Positions 44,851 to 54,124 are shown, counted from the stretch's first letter. The stretch is DNA of 64,000 nt from CAUZIZ01 sp965218775 (GCA_965218775.1 CBDCLS010000006.1:1302001-1366000), one strand, 5' to 3'. Notes: generated from the sequence alone by a model not told the origin. Made by a program: numbers and translations.

Positions 44851-44925
44851 ACTGCTCACTGCTCACGATTCAAATAGGAGACCCGGCTATCACAAATAGC
44901 CCGCCGCTTTTGGTGCGAACGGACG

Positions 44926-45702
44926 TTACATCTCGATGTCGAAAATGGGAGTCGTAGCGACGCTGCCGTCCGCAAGCTCGAAACGTAGCTGGACCTCATA
45001 CCAAGCCACTTCCTTCCAATCGGAGTAGAAAGCGAGCTCAATTCGGACAGGTGAATCTTCGGGGACGGCGATTGGCGGGTCCAGAGGCAGCCGGAGGAAC
45101 CTGTCTTGCTCTTGCTGGTGAATCGCCGCCTCGGACAGGTTCAGTGGATAGCGGTCCGGAGCATCCGGCATCCCAACCGCCAGTCTTTCCCCAGGAGCGT
45201 CCGTGGGCAGATCGGTACGAAGGAGAATCAATTCGAGGGCCGATACTACGAGGGTCCCGCTGCCATTGTTCGAGAAAGTAGCTTCGAAAACAGGAGCCAA
45301 CTCACCGCTGATCGGGCAGGGTTGTTCCGGGAGAGACTCGAGAAAGCGATTGACCGTCTCCCGGTACCATGCCTCGACAGCTTCCTCGCCCAGCTCGTCA
45401 CCTTGGGCGTCTAGGTTGAGGAGCTCCTGCTGCTCGCGGATGTAGGCGTCAATCTTGTCCTGAACACACCAGTAGTCATCCTTTGGCACCACCTGCAAAC
45501 GAGAGGACTCATCCCGAAGGGCGTACATGGAGTTCTCTTCGACGAACCCAAACAGTTCGAGCTCGAGTTTCGCCCCTCGGGCGCCTGGAGCTCCCAGCCT
45601 GAAAAGCAGGAAACCCAAGAGGATCCCGACCAGAAGAGCTCCTGCACCAATGAGCGCGCTGGGTAGAAACGTCCTCCGAGGTGTTTTTTCGTTCTCGTTC
45701 AA
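44926..45702 (-). CDS. Membrane-anchored protein of unknown function
   Basis: 258 residues: a short basic N-terminus (EKTPRRTFLP), one membrane helix (about 14-36: ALIGAGALLVGILLGFLLFR), then a soluble domain with alternating beta strands (FEATFSNNGSGTLVVSALEL; VRIELAFYSDWKEVAWYEVQ) facing the periplasm. The start is TTG with weak upstream sequence. No family recognised; no clear operon partner. Confidence 0.62.
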   Translation of the reverse strand: MNENEKTPRRTFLPSALIGAGALLVGILLGFLLFRLGAPGARGAKLELELFGFVEENSMYALRDESSRLQVVPKDDYWCVQDKIDAYIREQQELLNLDAQGDELGEEAVEAWYRETVNRFLESLPEQPCPISGELAPVFEATFSNNGSGTLVVSALELILLRTDLPTDAPGERLAVGMPDAPDRYPLNLSEAAIHQQEQDRFLRLPLDPPIAVPEDSPVRIELAFYSDWKEVAWYEVQLRFELADGSVATTPIFDIEM

Positions 45703-45842
45703 GATCGGGAAAAGCCCTTCTTCAAAGGATTTCTAATCGAGTCTCCCGTTGACCGTCAGGCATGCCGTCTGAAGTTCTGGGCGTGGGGACGGTACCTTCA
45801 CCATTGTGAGGCACCGACGCAAACAATGCGAGTTCCTCCAAG

Positions 45843-45943
45843 CTGAAACTTCGTAGCTTTGGCCTCCAGGCCGAAGTCCTATTTACGAGCCTTTGGCTCG
45901 GACAGCGGCCTGGAGCCCACCGCTACGCCGGGCCCGAAGTTTC
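45843..45943 (-). repeat. Family F element, copy 2 (inverted)
   Basis: About 100 bp bounded by GAAACTTC and GAAGTTTC. Internally the reverse of copies 1 and 3 with a different centre (AAGTCCTATTTACGAGCC). It lies at the 5' break of the remnant that follows. Confidence 0.87.
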
Positions 45944-45947
45944 CTTC

Positions 45948-46208
45948 TCGAAAACACCTGCCTGGGGGCTCGTGCCTACCGCCCCAGACGAGATCTCGCT
46001 CTACCTGGAAAGGCACTACACCTTCCCCTCTCTGCACGTGGAGCGCTTCGTCATTCGGACCGATGGGTTCGTCTCGGTGAATGCAGGATACTCGGGGGGA
46101 GAACTCCTTACGAAGCCCCTGATCTTCGACGGAGACAACCTGATCCTGAACTTCGCCACCTCGGCTCTCGGTGGGATCGATCAGCTGGTGTGGCAGTCTT
46201 TCCTATAA
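45948..46208 (+). pseudogene. C-terminal remnant of the 17375-18925 protein family
   Basis: About 80 codons read APDEISLYLERHYTFPSLHV then RFVIRTDGFVSVNAGYSGGE-LLTKPLIFDGDNLILNFATS. The pattern 'DGFVSV...GG..LTKPL.F.G..L.LN' is the beta-sandwich following the propeller in the intact relative (EGFISLRGPQHGGVVVTRKL-LWPGGELRLN). No start and no N-terminal 350 residues. It begins next to family F copy 2. A short segment after it (46217-46285) recurs at 52475-52517 on the other strand. Confidence 0.68.
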
Positions 46209-46393
46209 CGACTACGGCAACAATGTCTCGCGTCTCACCGACAACGTGCTGCGCCGCTTCGCCTCTGACCAGCCGCTGCCGTGAGCGTGAGAGGGTCTCT
46301 AAAGAGTCCACGATGATCGCGAAGCCGGGCAGCTGTGTCTTCGCCTCCACATTGCCGGCGAGAACTGCAGGAACCCTCAGACCCTAGAATTTC

Positions 46394-46783
46394 CTATGCG
46401 GGCGTGTTGGTGTTCCAGATGTCCCGGTGAAGCTTCCACTGCCCGTCTTCCTGCTTCCAGATGACGACGTACTTGCCCCGGTCGATCACCTCTTCCCCCT
46501 CTGAGTTGAGGATGTAGTTGCCAACCTCGATCGCCGTGGTGCCATGGTCCTCCAGCTCCACGATTTCCAGACCCAGCCCCTTGATTCCCATGTCCATGGC
46601 TCCCTGCCAGAACGCCTGGATTGCGGCCTTGCCTGTGACGGGATCGGAGCCCGTCGGCAGCAGCATTCCGTCCTCGGTATAAAGGCCGGAGACGCCTTCA
46701 GAATCACCCTGCCCGAAGGCTGATTCAAGGTTGTCGTCTGCCGCTCGAATAGCGGCATGAAGGGCAGTTGTCGAAGTAGTCAT
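46394..46783 (-). CDS. SnoaL-like/DUF4440 protein
   Basis: 129 residues with the NTF2-like fold typical of DUF4440/SgcJ proteins: helix ALHAAIRAADDNLESAFGQG, then DSEGVSGLYTEDGMLLPTGS, ITGKAAIQAFWQGAMDMG-type helix, and closing strands VVIWKQEDGQWKLHRDIWN. ATG 46783 follows GAGGAGG. Members are small ketosteroid-isomerase-like dimers with diverse or unknown substrates. Confidence 0.86.
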   Translation of the reverse strand: MTTSTTALHAAIRAADDNLESAFGQGDSEGVSGLYTEDGMLLPTGSDPVTGKAAIQAFWQGAMDMGIKGLGLEIVELEDHGTTAIEVGNYILNSEGEEVIDRGKYVVIWKQEDGQWKLHRDIWNTNTPA

Positions 46784-46902
46784 GATTCAAAACCTCCTCT
46801 TCGCAGTGTAATTAGGACGAAGCTCCAAGCAGAGTAGCAGCCATTCCAGGTGGCCGTCCAGTTTCGGCAAGGACGGAAAGGACGGAGGCGAAGCCAAAGA
46901 AA

Positions 46903-47012
46903 GAAACTTCAATTGGGGTTAGTTGAGATCTTGCTGTTGTCCGACTCTCTCTTCGGAACTGGGCCTCATATTGCTAACGAGTCAAGGCGTTCGCGGCACT
47001 GTTGCCTGCAGC
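46903..47012 (+). repeat. Family G element, copy 2
   Basis: About 110 bp starting GAAACTTC, containing TTGTCCGACTCTCT, TCGGAACTGGGCCTCATATT, GCTAACGAGTCAAGGCGTTC. Its right side abuts the tail fragment of the mannonate-dehydratase-like gene, so it marks that gene's 3' truncation. Confidence 0.85.
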
Positions 47013-47108
47013 AACCCCGGGTCGTGGGGATGACAGGCCGCCCGGACCTTGTATTCGTTGCATACTGGGATCACCCGCTCCAGGAAATAGTCGATCCGCT
47101 CCCAGAAG
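47013..47108 (-). pseudogene. Tail fragment of interrupted mannonate-dehydratase-like gene
   Basis: Minus-strand reading FWERIDYFLERVIPVCNEYK-VRAACHPHDPG continues the product at 48854-49456 after removal of the IS element. The upstream frame QDPPLTRAGPVPAEAFWERI joins without a gap at the duplicated target. The CHPHDPG metal-site motif is present. The fragment ends against family G copy 2, so the remaining ~100 residues are missing. Confidence 0.8.
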
Positions 47109-48853
47109 AGGGTGTCGTAAAAGACCCGTTTCAAATCAGTACTAAGAATCCTCCCAGGCTAGCAAAGAAGAGTCGGAGTAGGCTGCGAAAATAGGGGGGA
47201 TGGAGCAAGCAATTAAACGACCGGTGGTCAAGATCGATTCGAGCGGCCAATGGGGGCTCTTTCGAGGGATGAATGAGAAGGAAGGCCAGGGGAAGCGCCG
47301 GAAAAGGAAGCGGCCCGGGGCGAAACAATTCGAAGATCCCTCCCCGCGGGGGATCTTGATCGGCGATGAGAGTCTTGCAGAGTTTCTGGTGAAGATGTCG
47401 CAGACGTGGGTCTTTGTGGCTCGGGAGGTGATCCGGAGTTTGTCGTGGGAGGCCTTTGAAGCGAAGTACCGAGGGGGAGGGAGACGGCCGTACCATCCGG
47501 CAGCGCTGGTGGGATTGATTCTGTTCGGGATTCTGGAGGGCAAGGGATCGCTGCGTCAGCTGGAAACCCTGGCCCGGGTGGATACCCGTTGCTGGTGGTT
47601 CACGGGGGGGATCACGCCGGATCACTCGGTCATCGGCCGCTTTATCAATGAACACGGGGAGAGGCTGAGGGAAGAGTTCTTTGTGGAGCTGACCCAGGAA
47701 GTGTTGAAAAGGACTGGGAAGGACAAGGACAAGGGGAAGAAGGAGGGCGTGAGTTTGGCGGCCGACGGCACGGTGGTACAGGCGGCGGCCTCGCGTTACC
47801 GACGGGTGAAGAAGGAGGCGGCCGAAGCGGCCGCGGCGGAAAAGCGTCGTCGGGCAGAAGCGGATCCGAAGAACGAGCAATTGGCGCGTCAGGCCAAGCA
47901 AGCGGTACGCGAGCGGGTGGCGGCGCGGCAGGCGCAACGCAAGAGCACGGAGCATACGGCCGTGAGTCCGAGTGAACCGGAGGCGGTGATCCAGCCCCTG
48001 AAGAACAAAGCGAAGGCCGCCAGCTACAAGGGGGTGGTCTTGGCCAACCAGGATCGCATTATAGTGGCCCAGGCGGTGGATCCCTCCTCGGAGACGGGGG
48101 TGCTGCAAGCGCTGTTGCAGCAAGGCAAGCGGGTGGGTGGAGCGATCCAACAACTGTTGATGGATGCGGGGTTTTTCTCGGGGCAAGCGCTGGAGACGGC
48201 CCTAGAAGAAGGGGTGGAGGATGTGCTTTGTCCTGAGGGATCGAGCCCCCGAGTGGGTTGGGAGAAGAAGTCGACGAAGTGCTTGGCTAAAGCGGCCTTT
48301 CGCTACGAGGAGTGGGAAGATCGTTATCACTGTCCGGCGGGACAGAAACTGCACCCGGTCCAAAAGGGCAGCGATGGGGGCAAGCGGTATGTGCGCTACG
48401 GAGGAGCCCCCTGTGAGAGTTGCGGGTTGAGGAGCCAGTGCACCAGCAGTCGGAAAGGTCGAACGGTCAAACGCTATGAGGATGAGGAGATCAAGGATGC
48501 GGAGCGGGAAGTGATGCGCCAGCCCCGGGCTCAAGAGGCCTATCGTCAGCGCAAACAGATGGTGGAGCCCGTCTTCAGCGAACTGAAAGGGATCCAAGGA
48601 TTACATCGGTTCAAGCGGAGAGGGTTGAAGAATGTCGGTCTGGAGTTTGCCCTTCATGCCAGCGCCCACAACCTCCGACGGCTGATTGCCCTGACCCCGT
48701 CCGTCCTATTTAGCGCTTTTTGGAGGCTCCTACATGCGCCGATCGGCCTTTTCCAGCGTCTGCAGCGCCTCTCCTTGTGTTTTTCGGCATAGCCGCACGA
48801 CAAAGTGTCGCCCCACTTACTCCCGGTCGCCACGTGAACTTTTACGACACCCT
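47109..48853 (+). mobile_element. IS1182-family insertion sequence, complete
   Basis: A 1745-bp element with perfect 15-bp inverted ends AGGGTGTCGTAAAAG / CTTTTACGACACCCT. It is flanked by a 6-bp direct repeat CAGAAG (47103-47108 and 48854-48859), which I read as the target-site duplication. One transposase gene fills it. It splits a mannonate-dehydratase-like gene. The perfect ends and duplication suggest a recent insertion. Confidence 0.92.
47200..48792 (+). CDS. IS1182-family transposase
   Basis: 530 residues: N-terminal DUF772-type region (GGRRPYHPAALVGLILFGIL, ARVDTRCWWFTGGITPDHSV), then a DDE core with candidate catalytic residues in SLAADGTVVQAAAS, QQLLMDAGFFSG and KQMVEPVFSELKGIQGLHRF. 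Between them lies a basic, Ala/Arg-rich insertion and a zinc-finger-like C-x-x-C part (CESCGLRSQC). Full length and intact. A 351-codon minus-strand frame inside is a shadow. Confidence 0.94.
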   Translation: MEQAIKRPVVKIDSSGQWGLFRGMNEKEGQGKRRKRKRPGAKQFEDPSPRGILIGDESLAEFLVKMSQTWVFVAREVIRSLSWEAFEAKYRGGGRRPYHPAALVGLILFGILEGKGSLRQLETLARVDTRCWWFTGGITPDHSVIGRFINEHGERLREEFFVELTQEVLKRTGKDKDKGKKEGVSLAADGTVVQAAASRYRRVKKEAAEAAAAEKRRRAEADPKNEQLARQAKQAVRERVAARQAQRKSTEHTAVSPSEPEAVIQPLKNKAKAASYKGVVLANQDRIIVAQAVDPSSETGVLQALLQQGKRVGGAIQQLLMDAGFFSGQALETALEEGVEDVLCPEGSSPRVGWEKKSTKCLAKAAFRYEEWEDRYHCPAGQKLHPVQKGSDGGKRYVRYGGAPCESCGLRSQCTSSRKGRTVKRYEDEEIKDAEREVMRQPRAQEAYRQRKQMVEPVFSELKGIQGLHRFKRRGLKNVGLEFALHASAHNLRRLIALTPSVLFSAFWRLLHAPIGLFQRLQRLSLCFSA

Positions 48854-49456
48854 CAGAAGGCTTCGGCTGGTACCGGTCCTGCTCTGGTCAGCGGCGGATC
48901 CTGCTTGGTCTTCACTGAACTTCCAGGTGCTGTAGGTCGAACCACCGCGACCTCCGGGTGTGCGCCCCGTGCGCATGGTGCCCAGAATGCGCAAGTTGTA
49001 CTTGAAACAGGGCACTCCTGCCTTGGCACAAGCAACGATGAGATTCTGGAGGTACTCGATCTCACGGTCCCGTTCCGGGTTTTCGCCCAGTAGGATGCCT
49101 GCCCGAGTGTTCTCGTCGATGTGGGGCGGCGTCATGAACGGCACCCCGATGATATCCATACTCAAGCCATACTTCTCGCACAGGTCCTTTTGCTGGGCGA
49201 CCTCCTCGAACTTCCAATCCCGCTTGGGCTGACCTTTCCCCGGAGGGGGCCAGCCACAGCAATGGTCGACTCCGTGCCGCTTGAAAAACTGGAGCATTCC
49301 AGGATTCGTGCTGGGACGCTGGGTCCCGACATGCATTTTGAGGGGCTTTTGAATGGCTTTTCGGTCGCCGGGCGGCTTTGCGGATGTCCCGCAGCCTTTC
49401 AGAACCGATAGAGCCGAAAGTCCACCCGAGGCTGCCAGAAAATTTCGTCGATCCAT
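48854..49456 (-). pseudogene. Mannonate dehydratase/TIM-barrel sugar isomerase-like gene, IS-interrupted
   Basis: From ATG 49456 (AAGGTGG upstream): MDRRNFLAASGGLSALSVLK is a twin-arginine signal. Then LKMHVGTQRPSTNPGMLQFF, HGVDHCCGWPPPG and RDREIEYLQNLIVACAKAGV, the N-terminal half of a UxuA/xylose-isomerase-like barrel. A one-base frameshift near 48900 puts QDPPLTRAGPVPAEAF in another frame before the IS insertion. The rest lies at 47013-47108. It would have acted on a sugar acid; the gene is dead through frameshift, insertion and 3' loss. Confidence 0.82.
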
Positions 49457-49551
49457 TGAAGCCACCTTTCCCAAACTATGCGTTCCTTTTTCGCTTCTAC
49501 CATGGTGGAATATGCTACTTTTGACCCGTTACCGCAATCAGGAGAGTTCTC

Positions 49552-50274
49552 ATGAGTCTGTCGGGCAAACGAGCTGTCGTCACAGGCAGCACTAGAGGGA
49601 TTGGGTTCGCCGTGGCACGTTCGCTCGTCCGCGAGGGCGTGGGGGTGATGGTCACTTCAAGGAATGGGGCAGCGATCGAAGAGGCGGTCTCATCGCTCCG
49701 TGGGCCGGGCGGCGGACCGGTGTTGGGACAAGTCTGCGACGTGCGAGACCCAGAGCAGGTCCAGGCGCTCATCGGCTCTTGTGTTGCCCAACTCGGGGGA
49801 ATCGACATTCTGGTCAACAACGCTGCCGCTGTTCGAGCCCGTAAGCATGTCGACGAAATGACGGTCGAGGAGTGGAGAGCGACGATCGGCACCAACCTGG
49901 ACGGCGTCTTCTATGGCTGTCACTTCGCCGTCCCAGAGATGAAGAAGACCGGTGGGGGGTTCATCATCAACATCAGCAGCCTCGCCGGCAAGAATGCCTT
50001 CCCTGGAGGCTCTGCCTACAACGCCTCCAAGTTCGCTCTGACTGGATTCAGTGAGGCTCTGATGGAGGAGGTCAGGCACCACGACATCCGAGTCGCCTAT
50101 ATCATGCCAGGCAGTGTCGATACCCGGTCCCCTTCATCTTCAGCTGAGGCAGAGGCTTCTTGGAAGATGGCTTCTGAGGATGTGGCCGAGGTCGTCATCA
50201 GCACTTTGAAGCAGCATCCGCGGTGTCTGATCAGCCGCGTTGAGATGCGACCTTCGAAGCCCAAGAAGAAGTGA
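49552..50274 (+). CDS. SDR-family oxidoreductase
   Basis: 240 residues, classical short-chain dehydrogenase/reductase. Cofactor loop TGSTRGIG (about 12-19), ILVNNAAAV, catalytic Ser in NISSLAG and Y-x-x-x-K in YNASK. VTSRNG after the second strand (Arg) hints at NADP(H). Substrate not predictable; resembles 3-ketoacyl-carrier reductases and sugar-acid reductases, the latter fitting the neighbouring dead sugar-acid gene. ATG 49552, GGAGAG-type site upstream. Confidence 0.9.
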   Translation: MSLSGKRAVVTGSTRGIGFAVARSLVREGVGVMVTSRNGAAIEEAVSSLRGPGGGPVLGQVCDVRDPEQVQALIGSCVAQLGGIDILVNNAAAVRARKHVDEMTVEEWRATIGTNLDGVFYGCHFAVPEMKKTGGGFIINISSLAGKNAFPGGSAYNASKFALTGFSEALMEEVRHHDIRVAYIMPGSVDTRSPSSSAEAEASWKMASEDVAEVVISTLKQHPRCLISRVEMRPSKPKKK

Positions 50275-50320
50275 TTCCAGCACCCGCGCTAAGCAGAGCG
50301 GTGATCGGGAGCGATTCTGA

Positions 50321-50905
50321 TCACGCCAGCAGTGTGGGGACCACGTTTCCGGCGACGTCGGTCAGGCGGAAATCCACTGGCCCAGTTCTGGGTGCCGGCG
50401 CTGGTGCCCCGCCCTGAGCTGAGCACCACATAACCCGGCAGGTTCTGTGAGTCGCTTCCCAGACCATAGGTCACCCAGGCGCCCCTCGAGGGCCGACCCG
50501 GCAGGGGAGAGCCACAGTTCATCATCAGCTGTCCTGGATGGTGGTTGATCTGGCTCGTCACCATAGAACGGATCATGCAGATGTCGTCCGCACGCTGGCT
50601 CAGATGAGGCAGAAGATCGCAGAACTCCATCCCACTTTGACCGTGCTGTTTGAATTTTCGGAGGCTTGCCCATACCTGGGCGGTGGGCCGGATGAAGGCC
50701 AGATTGCCAAACTGCTTTCGTAGTGACTCGGGTAGGCTCTGGCCCTCCCACCGTTTCATTTGCGGCTTGGGATCGTATAAGTCGATATGACTGGGGGCCC
50801 CGGCCATGTAGAGAAAGATCACGTTCTTGGCTTTGGGGGTGAAGTGGGACTTCTTGGGAGCCAAGGGATTGACATCGGGGAGCGTCTTGCCGGCAGCGAT
50901 TAGAG
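50321..50905 (-). pseudogene. DUF1501 gene with internal deletion
   Basis: The N-terminal third (SHFTPKAKNVIFLYMAGAPS, QINHHPGQLMMNCGSPLPGR, WVTYGLGSDSQNLPGYVVL) joins directly, out of frame, to the very end of the family (VDFRLTDVAGNVVPTLLA-stop at 50321). About 250 middle residues are missing. At the 5' side an in-frame TAG replaces the twin-arginine signal. Compare the intact copy at 37749-39188. Confidence 0.78.
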
Positions 50906-50982
50906 CCTAATCAAAGCGAAGGCAGATCCCGAAGTGACGAAAATATAGCGCAATTCGGGTTTCAGACGACCCGTCTTCTGTT

Positions 50983-52140
50983 TCAGTTGGGGGTGAGTTT
51001 GTCTTTGGCGTCAGTGAGCCATTTCAGGCTGAAGCGGGCCAGAGTAATTCTTTCGTAGGGGCTTTGTTGTCCCCGCTCGTACAGACAGCCAACGGTCATA
51101 TCGGAGAGGACGGTCAGGCAGGAATAGGCGGATGGCCCTGCGTGGAGCTGTTTCGCAACCGGCCAGCTCTTGCCTTCATCGTAGCTGAGGCGGACCGTCA
51201 TGTTCTCCCTCTGCCGACTGGCAGGGTTGGAAAACAGCAGCCGGTCTTTTTCGTAGGTGAGCCGGTCGGTGAACCGCAGCATACTGGCTTGACAGCGAGG
51301 CTCGATGAGGAACGCGTCCTTGCCGACTTCCGACCAACTGATCCCTCCATCGATGCTTCTCGCAAGCTTCCGGTAGTTTCCGGTTGTGCCGCGCATGTTG
51401 AGTAGCAGCGAACCGTCGGCGAGCTCGGCCACCTGGGTTTCGTCTGTTTTTCCCTCCGCCTGGACTTCACCGCCAATTTCCCAGGTCTTTCCGTGGTCGT
51501 CGCTATACATCACGTGCGAGCCGTGGTAGTCGAGTCCAGTCAAGTAGTATCGGGGAACGATCAAACGTCCGCTCCGTGTTTGGATCCCAGCTCCCGGGCC
51601 GGGAGAGCCTGCCCGCCACTCCGGTTTCTTGACCATGGCGGTCACATCGATTGGTTTCGACCAGGTTTCGCCGTCATCGTCGCTCTTGACGAGCCAGATC
51701 ATCACGGTGGGTCCGTACAGTCCGGGTTGGGCGTTGCGGCTGCCGATTCCTTCTGGATAGTACCCGAAGAAGACCCACACCGTGCCCGTGTGCCGGTCAA
51801 CCACCGCGCAGGAGTCCGCGGCGGCTCCTTTGCCAGGGTTCGCCAGCCGCTTGAGGGTCCCCCAGGTCCGGCCTCCATCGAGGCTGCGTTTCATGACCAG
51901 ATCAATGTTGTTTGGTGCGTCACCGATCCGGTCTACGCGAGCATCACAAATGGCCAGAAGGGCCCCGCTATTCGCCGTGACGAGAACAGGGATGCGGTAC
52001 TCGGTGACTCCGTCCTCGCCGGCTACGAAGACGTCCGTCTGTTCAAATAGTGGTTGTTGGGCGCTCCCTACATCGAGGGTGCTTGCCCAAAAAGCAATGA
52101 GCGCCGTTACCCGCAGAACAAGGCCGAGGCTGCTTCCCAT
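50983..52140 (-). CDS. Sialidase (GH33-like), exported
   Basis: 385 residues with signal peptide (VLRVTALIAFWASTLDVGSA). It carries the EYRIPVLV arginine motif (F/YRIP) of true sialidases and five Asp boxes: SLDGGRTWG, SDDDGETWS, SDDHGKTWE, SIDGGISWS, SYDEGKSWP. Candidate catalytic acids lie in ICDARVDR and GKTDETQVAEL. This is the best sialidase candidate in the window. The next gene upstream on the same strand is a sodium:solute symporter, which could take up the released sugar, though a family G repeat separates them. Confidence 0.88.
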   Translation of the reverse strand: MGSSLGLVLRVTALIAFWASTLDVGSAQQPLFEQTDVFVAGEDGVTEYRIPVLVTANSGALLAICDARVDRIGDAPNNIDLVMKRSLDGGRTWGTLKRLANPGKGAAADSCAVVDRHTGTVWVFFGYYPEGIGSRNAQPGLYGPTVMIWLVKSDDDGETWSKPIDVTAMVKKPEWRAGSPGPGAGIQTRSGRLIVPRYYLTGLDYHGSHVMYSDDHGKTWEIGGEVQAEGKTDETQVAELADGSLLLNMRGTTGNYRKLARSIDGGISWSEVGKDAFLIEPRCQASMLRFTDRLTYEKDRLLFSNPASRQRENMTVRLSYDEGKSWPVAKQLHAGPSAYSCLTVLSDMTVGCLYERGQQSPYERITLARFSLKWLTDAKDKLTPN

Positions 52141-52190
52141 TTTTACCTCTCCCTTTCAGTATCCCCGGTCGATTTCGAATACTCTAAGCT

Positions 52191-52351
52191 GAAACTTCAA
52201 AGAAAAGCGTAACAGGTCGCAAGTCGCAGGTTACCAGAGAAAGCATCCTTCAGAGCCGCGAACGACTTGACTCGTTGGCAATATGAGGCCAAGTTCCGAG
52301 GAGAGAGCTGGACAACAGCAGGATCTCCCCTGTCCTCAACCTGAAGTTTCC
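52191..52351 (-). repeat. Family G element, copy 4 (complete, inverted)
   Basis: 161 bp bounded by GAAACTTC and GAAGTTTC. Contains the inverted family G word GCCGCGAACGACTTGACTCG ... AGGCCAAGTTCCGAGGAGAG. This copy shows both ends and so defines the unit. The remaining 52352-52573 holds no accepted gene. A short segment at 52475-52517 repeats 46217-46285 on the other strand. Confidence 0.87.
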
Positions 52352-52573
52352 CTCTAAATAATCCAACGCGGCGTTCAAAGAGATTTCTCAGCTCACCCGC
52401 GCGCGAGAATTGCATTGAGGGCCTGACTTTAAGAGGACGGCAGGCGCAGTATAATCTGCCGGGAGGGGGTTGATGCGAGACAAATCGGCTCAGCACATTA
52501 TCGGTGACTCGAGACACGCCTTGCCGGCGCAGGATTAACCCGCCGCGCCCGGGGTGTAATAACTGATTCGAGC

Positions 52574-54124
52574 TCAGGATCCTTGCCGCCAGATAGTGAG
52601 GCCGGTCAGATCCCTACCCTGTCGGCTTCCGATCAGAAGGCTGACGCAATAGGCCACCCCAAAGAGAAGCAGATTTGCAAAGCTACTGACCCAGAAGTTG
52701 TCGGGCATGGCTGCGGAAAGACTGGGGAAGAGTTCCCTCCCAGCGAGGGTATCCAGGAACAGCCATCCACTCACTGAGAAAACCGTTGCTACGGTCGCCG
52801 TGATGGCCGCTCGGCTGTCTACCCGGAGGGTGACGATACCCAGCAAGAAGAGGCTGACGAGACCTCCTCCGAGGATCGACAGGAACATTCTGGACAGATC
52901 GTCCAAGGTCTCAGAGACTCGGTAGAAGTGAATCCCGCAGGCGGCGGTAATCATCACCACGCTGAACAACAAACTGACCAACCTTCCTACTTTGGCGTAG
53001 TGTCGAGGATCCCGATCCTTGACCCACAGTCTTCGGTAGAAGTCGTTAGTGACGGTCGCCGCCGTGGCGTTGATGCTCGAGTCCAGTGTGGACATGGCGG
53101 AGGCTAATAGTCCCGTCAAGACCAGCCCGGCAAGACCGGCGGGTAGTTGGGTCAAGATGAATCTCGGAAATACGGCGTCCGCCGCAAGTCCCTCCAGGCC
53201 GGTGGCTGGTACCACTTTGACAAAGACATAGAGAGCCGTGCCCAGAAACAAGAAGTACGTCCATGCCGGCACCGCCAGGCAGCAGGCGATGATGGCCCCT
53301 CGAGAGGCGTCCTTGTCGCTTCTGGCGGCAGCGTAGCGTTGAACGCTCGTCTGATCTGTGCAGGACAACTGCGTCAAGACAATGAATTCGGCGGCCAGAT
53401 AGGCCCAGACGGTCTTTCCCTGCAGAGTGAACTGAGGGTTGCCCAGGTCAAACTTGTTGTCGGCGACGACTACGCTGAACAGTTCAGCAATCCCGCCGGG
53501 CAGCTGCGAAACAATAATGGGAAGACAGAGAAGTCCTCCCCCGATCAGGGCAATCCCTTGAAAGACATCCGTCCAGATGACGGCCTGGAGCCCTCCCAGG
53601 ATGGTGTAGGCAGAAACCAGGAACCCAGCGATGATGATGATTAGCGGCAGCGAGTCCTCGTCGATCTGCAAGATGGACTGGATCGCCAACGAGACCGCGT
53701 ACAGCACAATCCCGGTGCGGAAGAAGTGAAAGAGGACGAAGCTCGTTGCCGCATACATCCGTGCCCATAGACCGAACCTACGTTCCAGGTACTCGTAGGC
53801 CGAATTCACGCGGGTCGACCGGTAAATGGGGATGAACACATAGACAGCGATCAAGACCGCTGGAATGTACATGAAGTGGGCAAAGAGGTTGCGCCAATTG
53901 GCCTCGCTGAAGGCAAAAGCAGGAATCCCCAGGAAGGTCAGGGAGCTGACGATCGTAGCCATCAAAGAAAAGCCCACTACCCAGTCGGGCATGGACCTGC
54001 CGGCAAGGAAGTAGCCTTCATCAGTCTGACTGCGACGGGAAGATAGTATCCCGATTAGGAGCAGCAGCAGGAAACCGAGGCCGATAATGATCTGGTCGAG
54101 CAATCGAATATTGAGTCCAGGCAT
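52574..54124 (-). CDS. Sodium:solute symporter (SSS/SLC5 family)
   Basis: 516 residues with about 13 membrane helices. SSS marks: GYFLAGRSMPDWVVGFSLMA-T (helix 2), NSAYEYLERRFG, and GLVLTGLLASAMSTLDSSIN-A with the sodium-site Ser/Thr cluster. Family members import sugars, sialic acid, proline or iodide with sodium. Placement beside a sialidase suggests a sialic acid or sugar substrate (inference). ATG 54124. Confidence 0.92.
   Translation of the reverse strand: MPGLNIRLLDQIIIGLGFLLLLLIGILSSRRSQTDEGYFLAGRSMPDWVVGFSLMATIVSSLTFLGIPAFAFSEANWRNLFAHFMYIPAVLIAVYVFIPIYRSTRVNSAYEYLERRFGLWARMYAATSFVLFHFFRTGIVLYAVSLAIQSILQIDEDSLPLIIIIAGFLVSAYTILGGLQAVIWTDVFQGIALIGGGLLCLPIIVSQLPGGIAELFSVVVADNKFDLGNPQFTLQGKTVWAYLAAEFIVLTQLSCTDQTSVQRYAAARSDKDASRGAIIACCLAVPAWTYFLFLGTALYVFVKVVPATGLEGLAADAVFPRFILTQLPAGLAGLVLTGLLASAMSTLDSSINATAATVTNDFYRRLWVKDRDPRHYAKVGRLVSLLFSVVMITAACGIHFYRVSETLDDLSRMFLSILGGGLVSLFLLGIVTLRVDSRAAITATVATVFSVSGWLFLDTLAGRELFPSLSAAMPDNFWVSSFANLLLFGVAYCVSLLIGSRQGRDLTGLTIWRQGS

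Noticed and set aside
47131..48186. 351-codon minus-strand open frame in the IS1182 element
   Set aside because: Shadow of the transposase; Leu/Arg/His/Pro-rich low-quality product and crosses the element's inner end.
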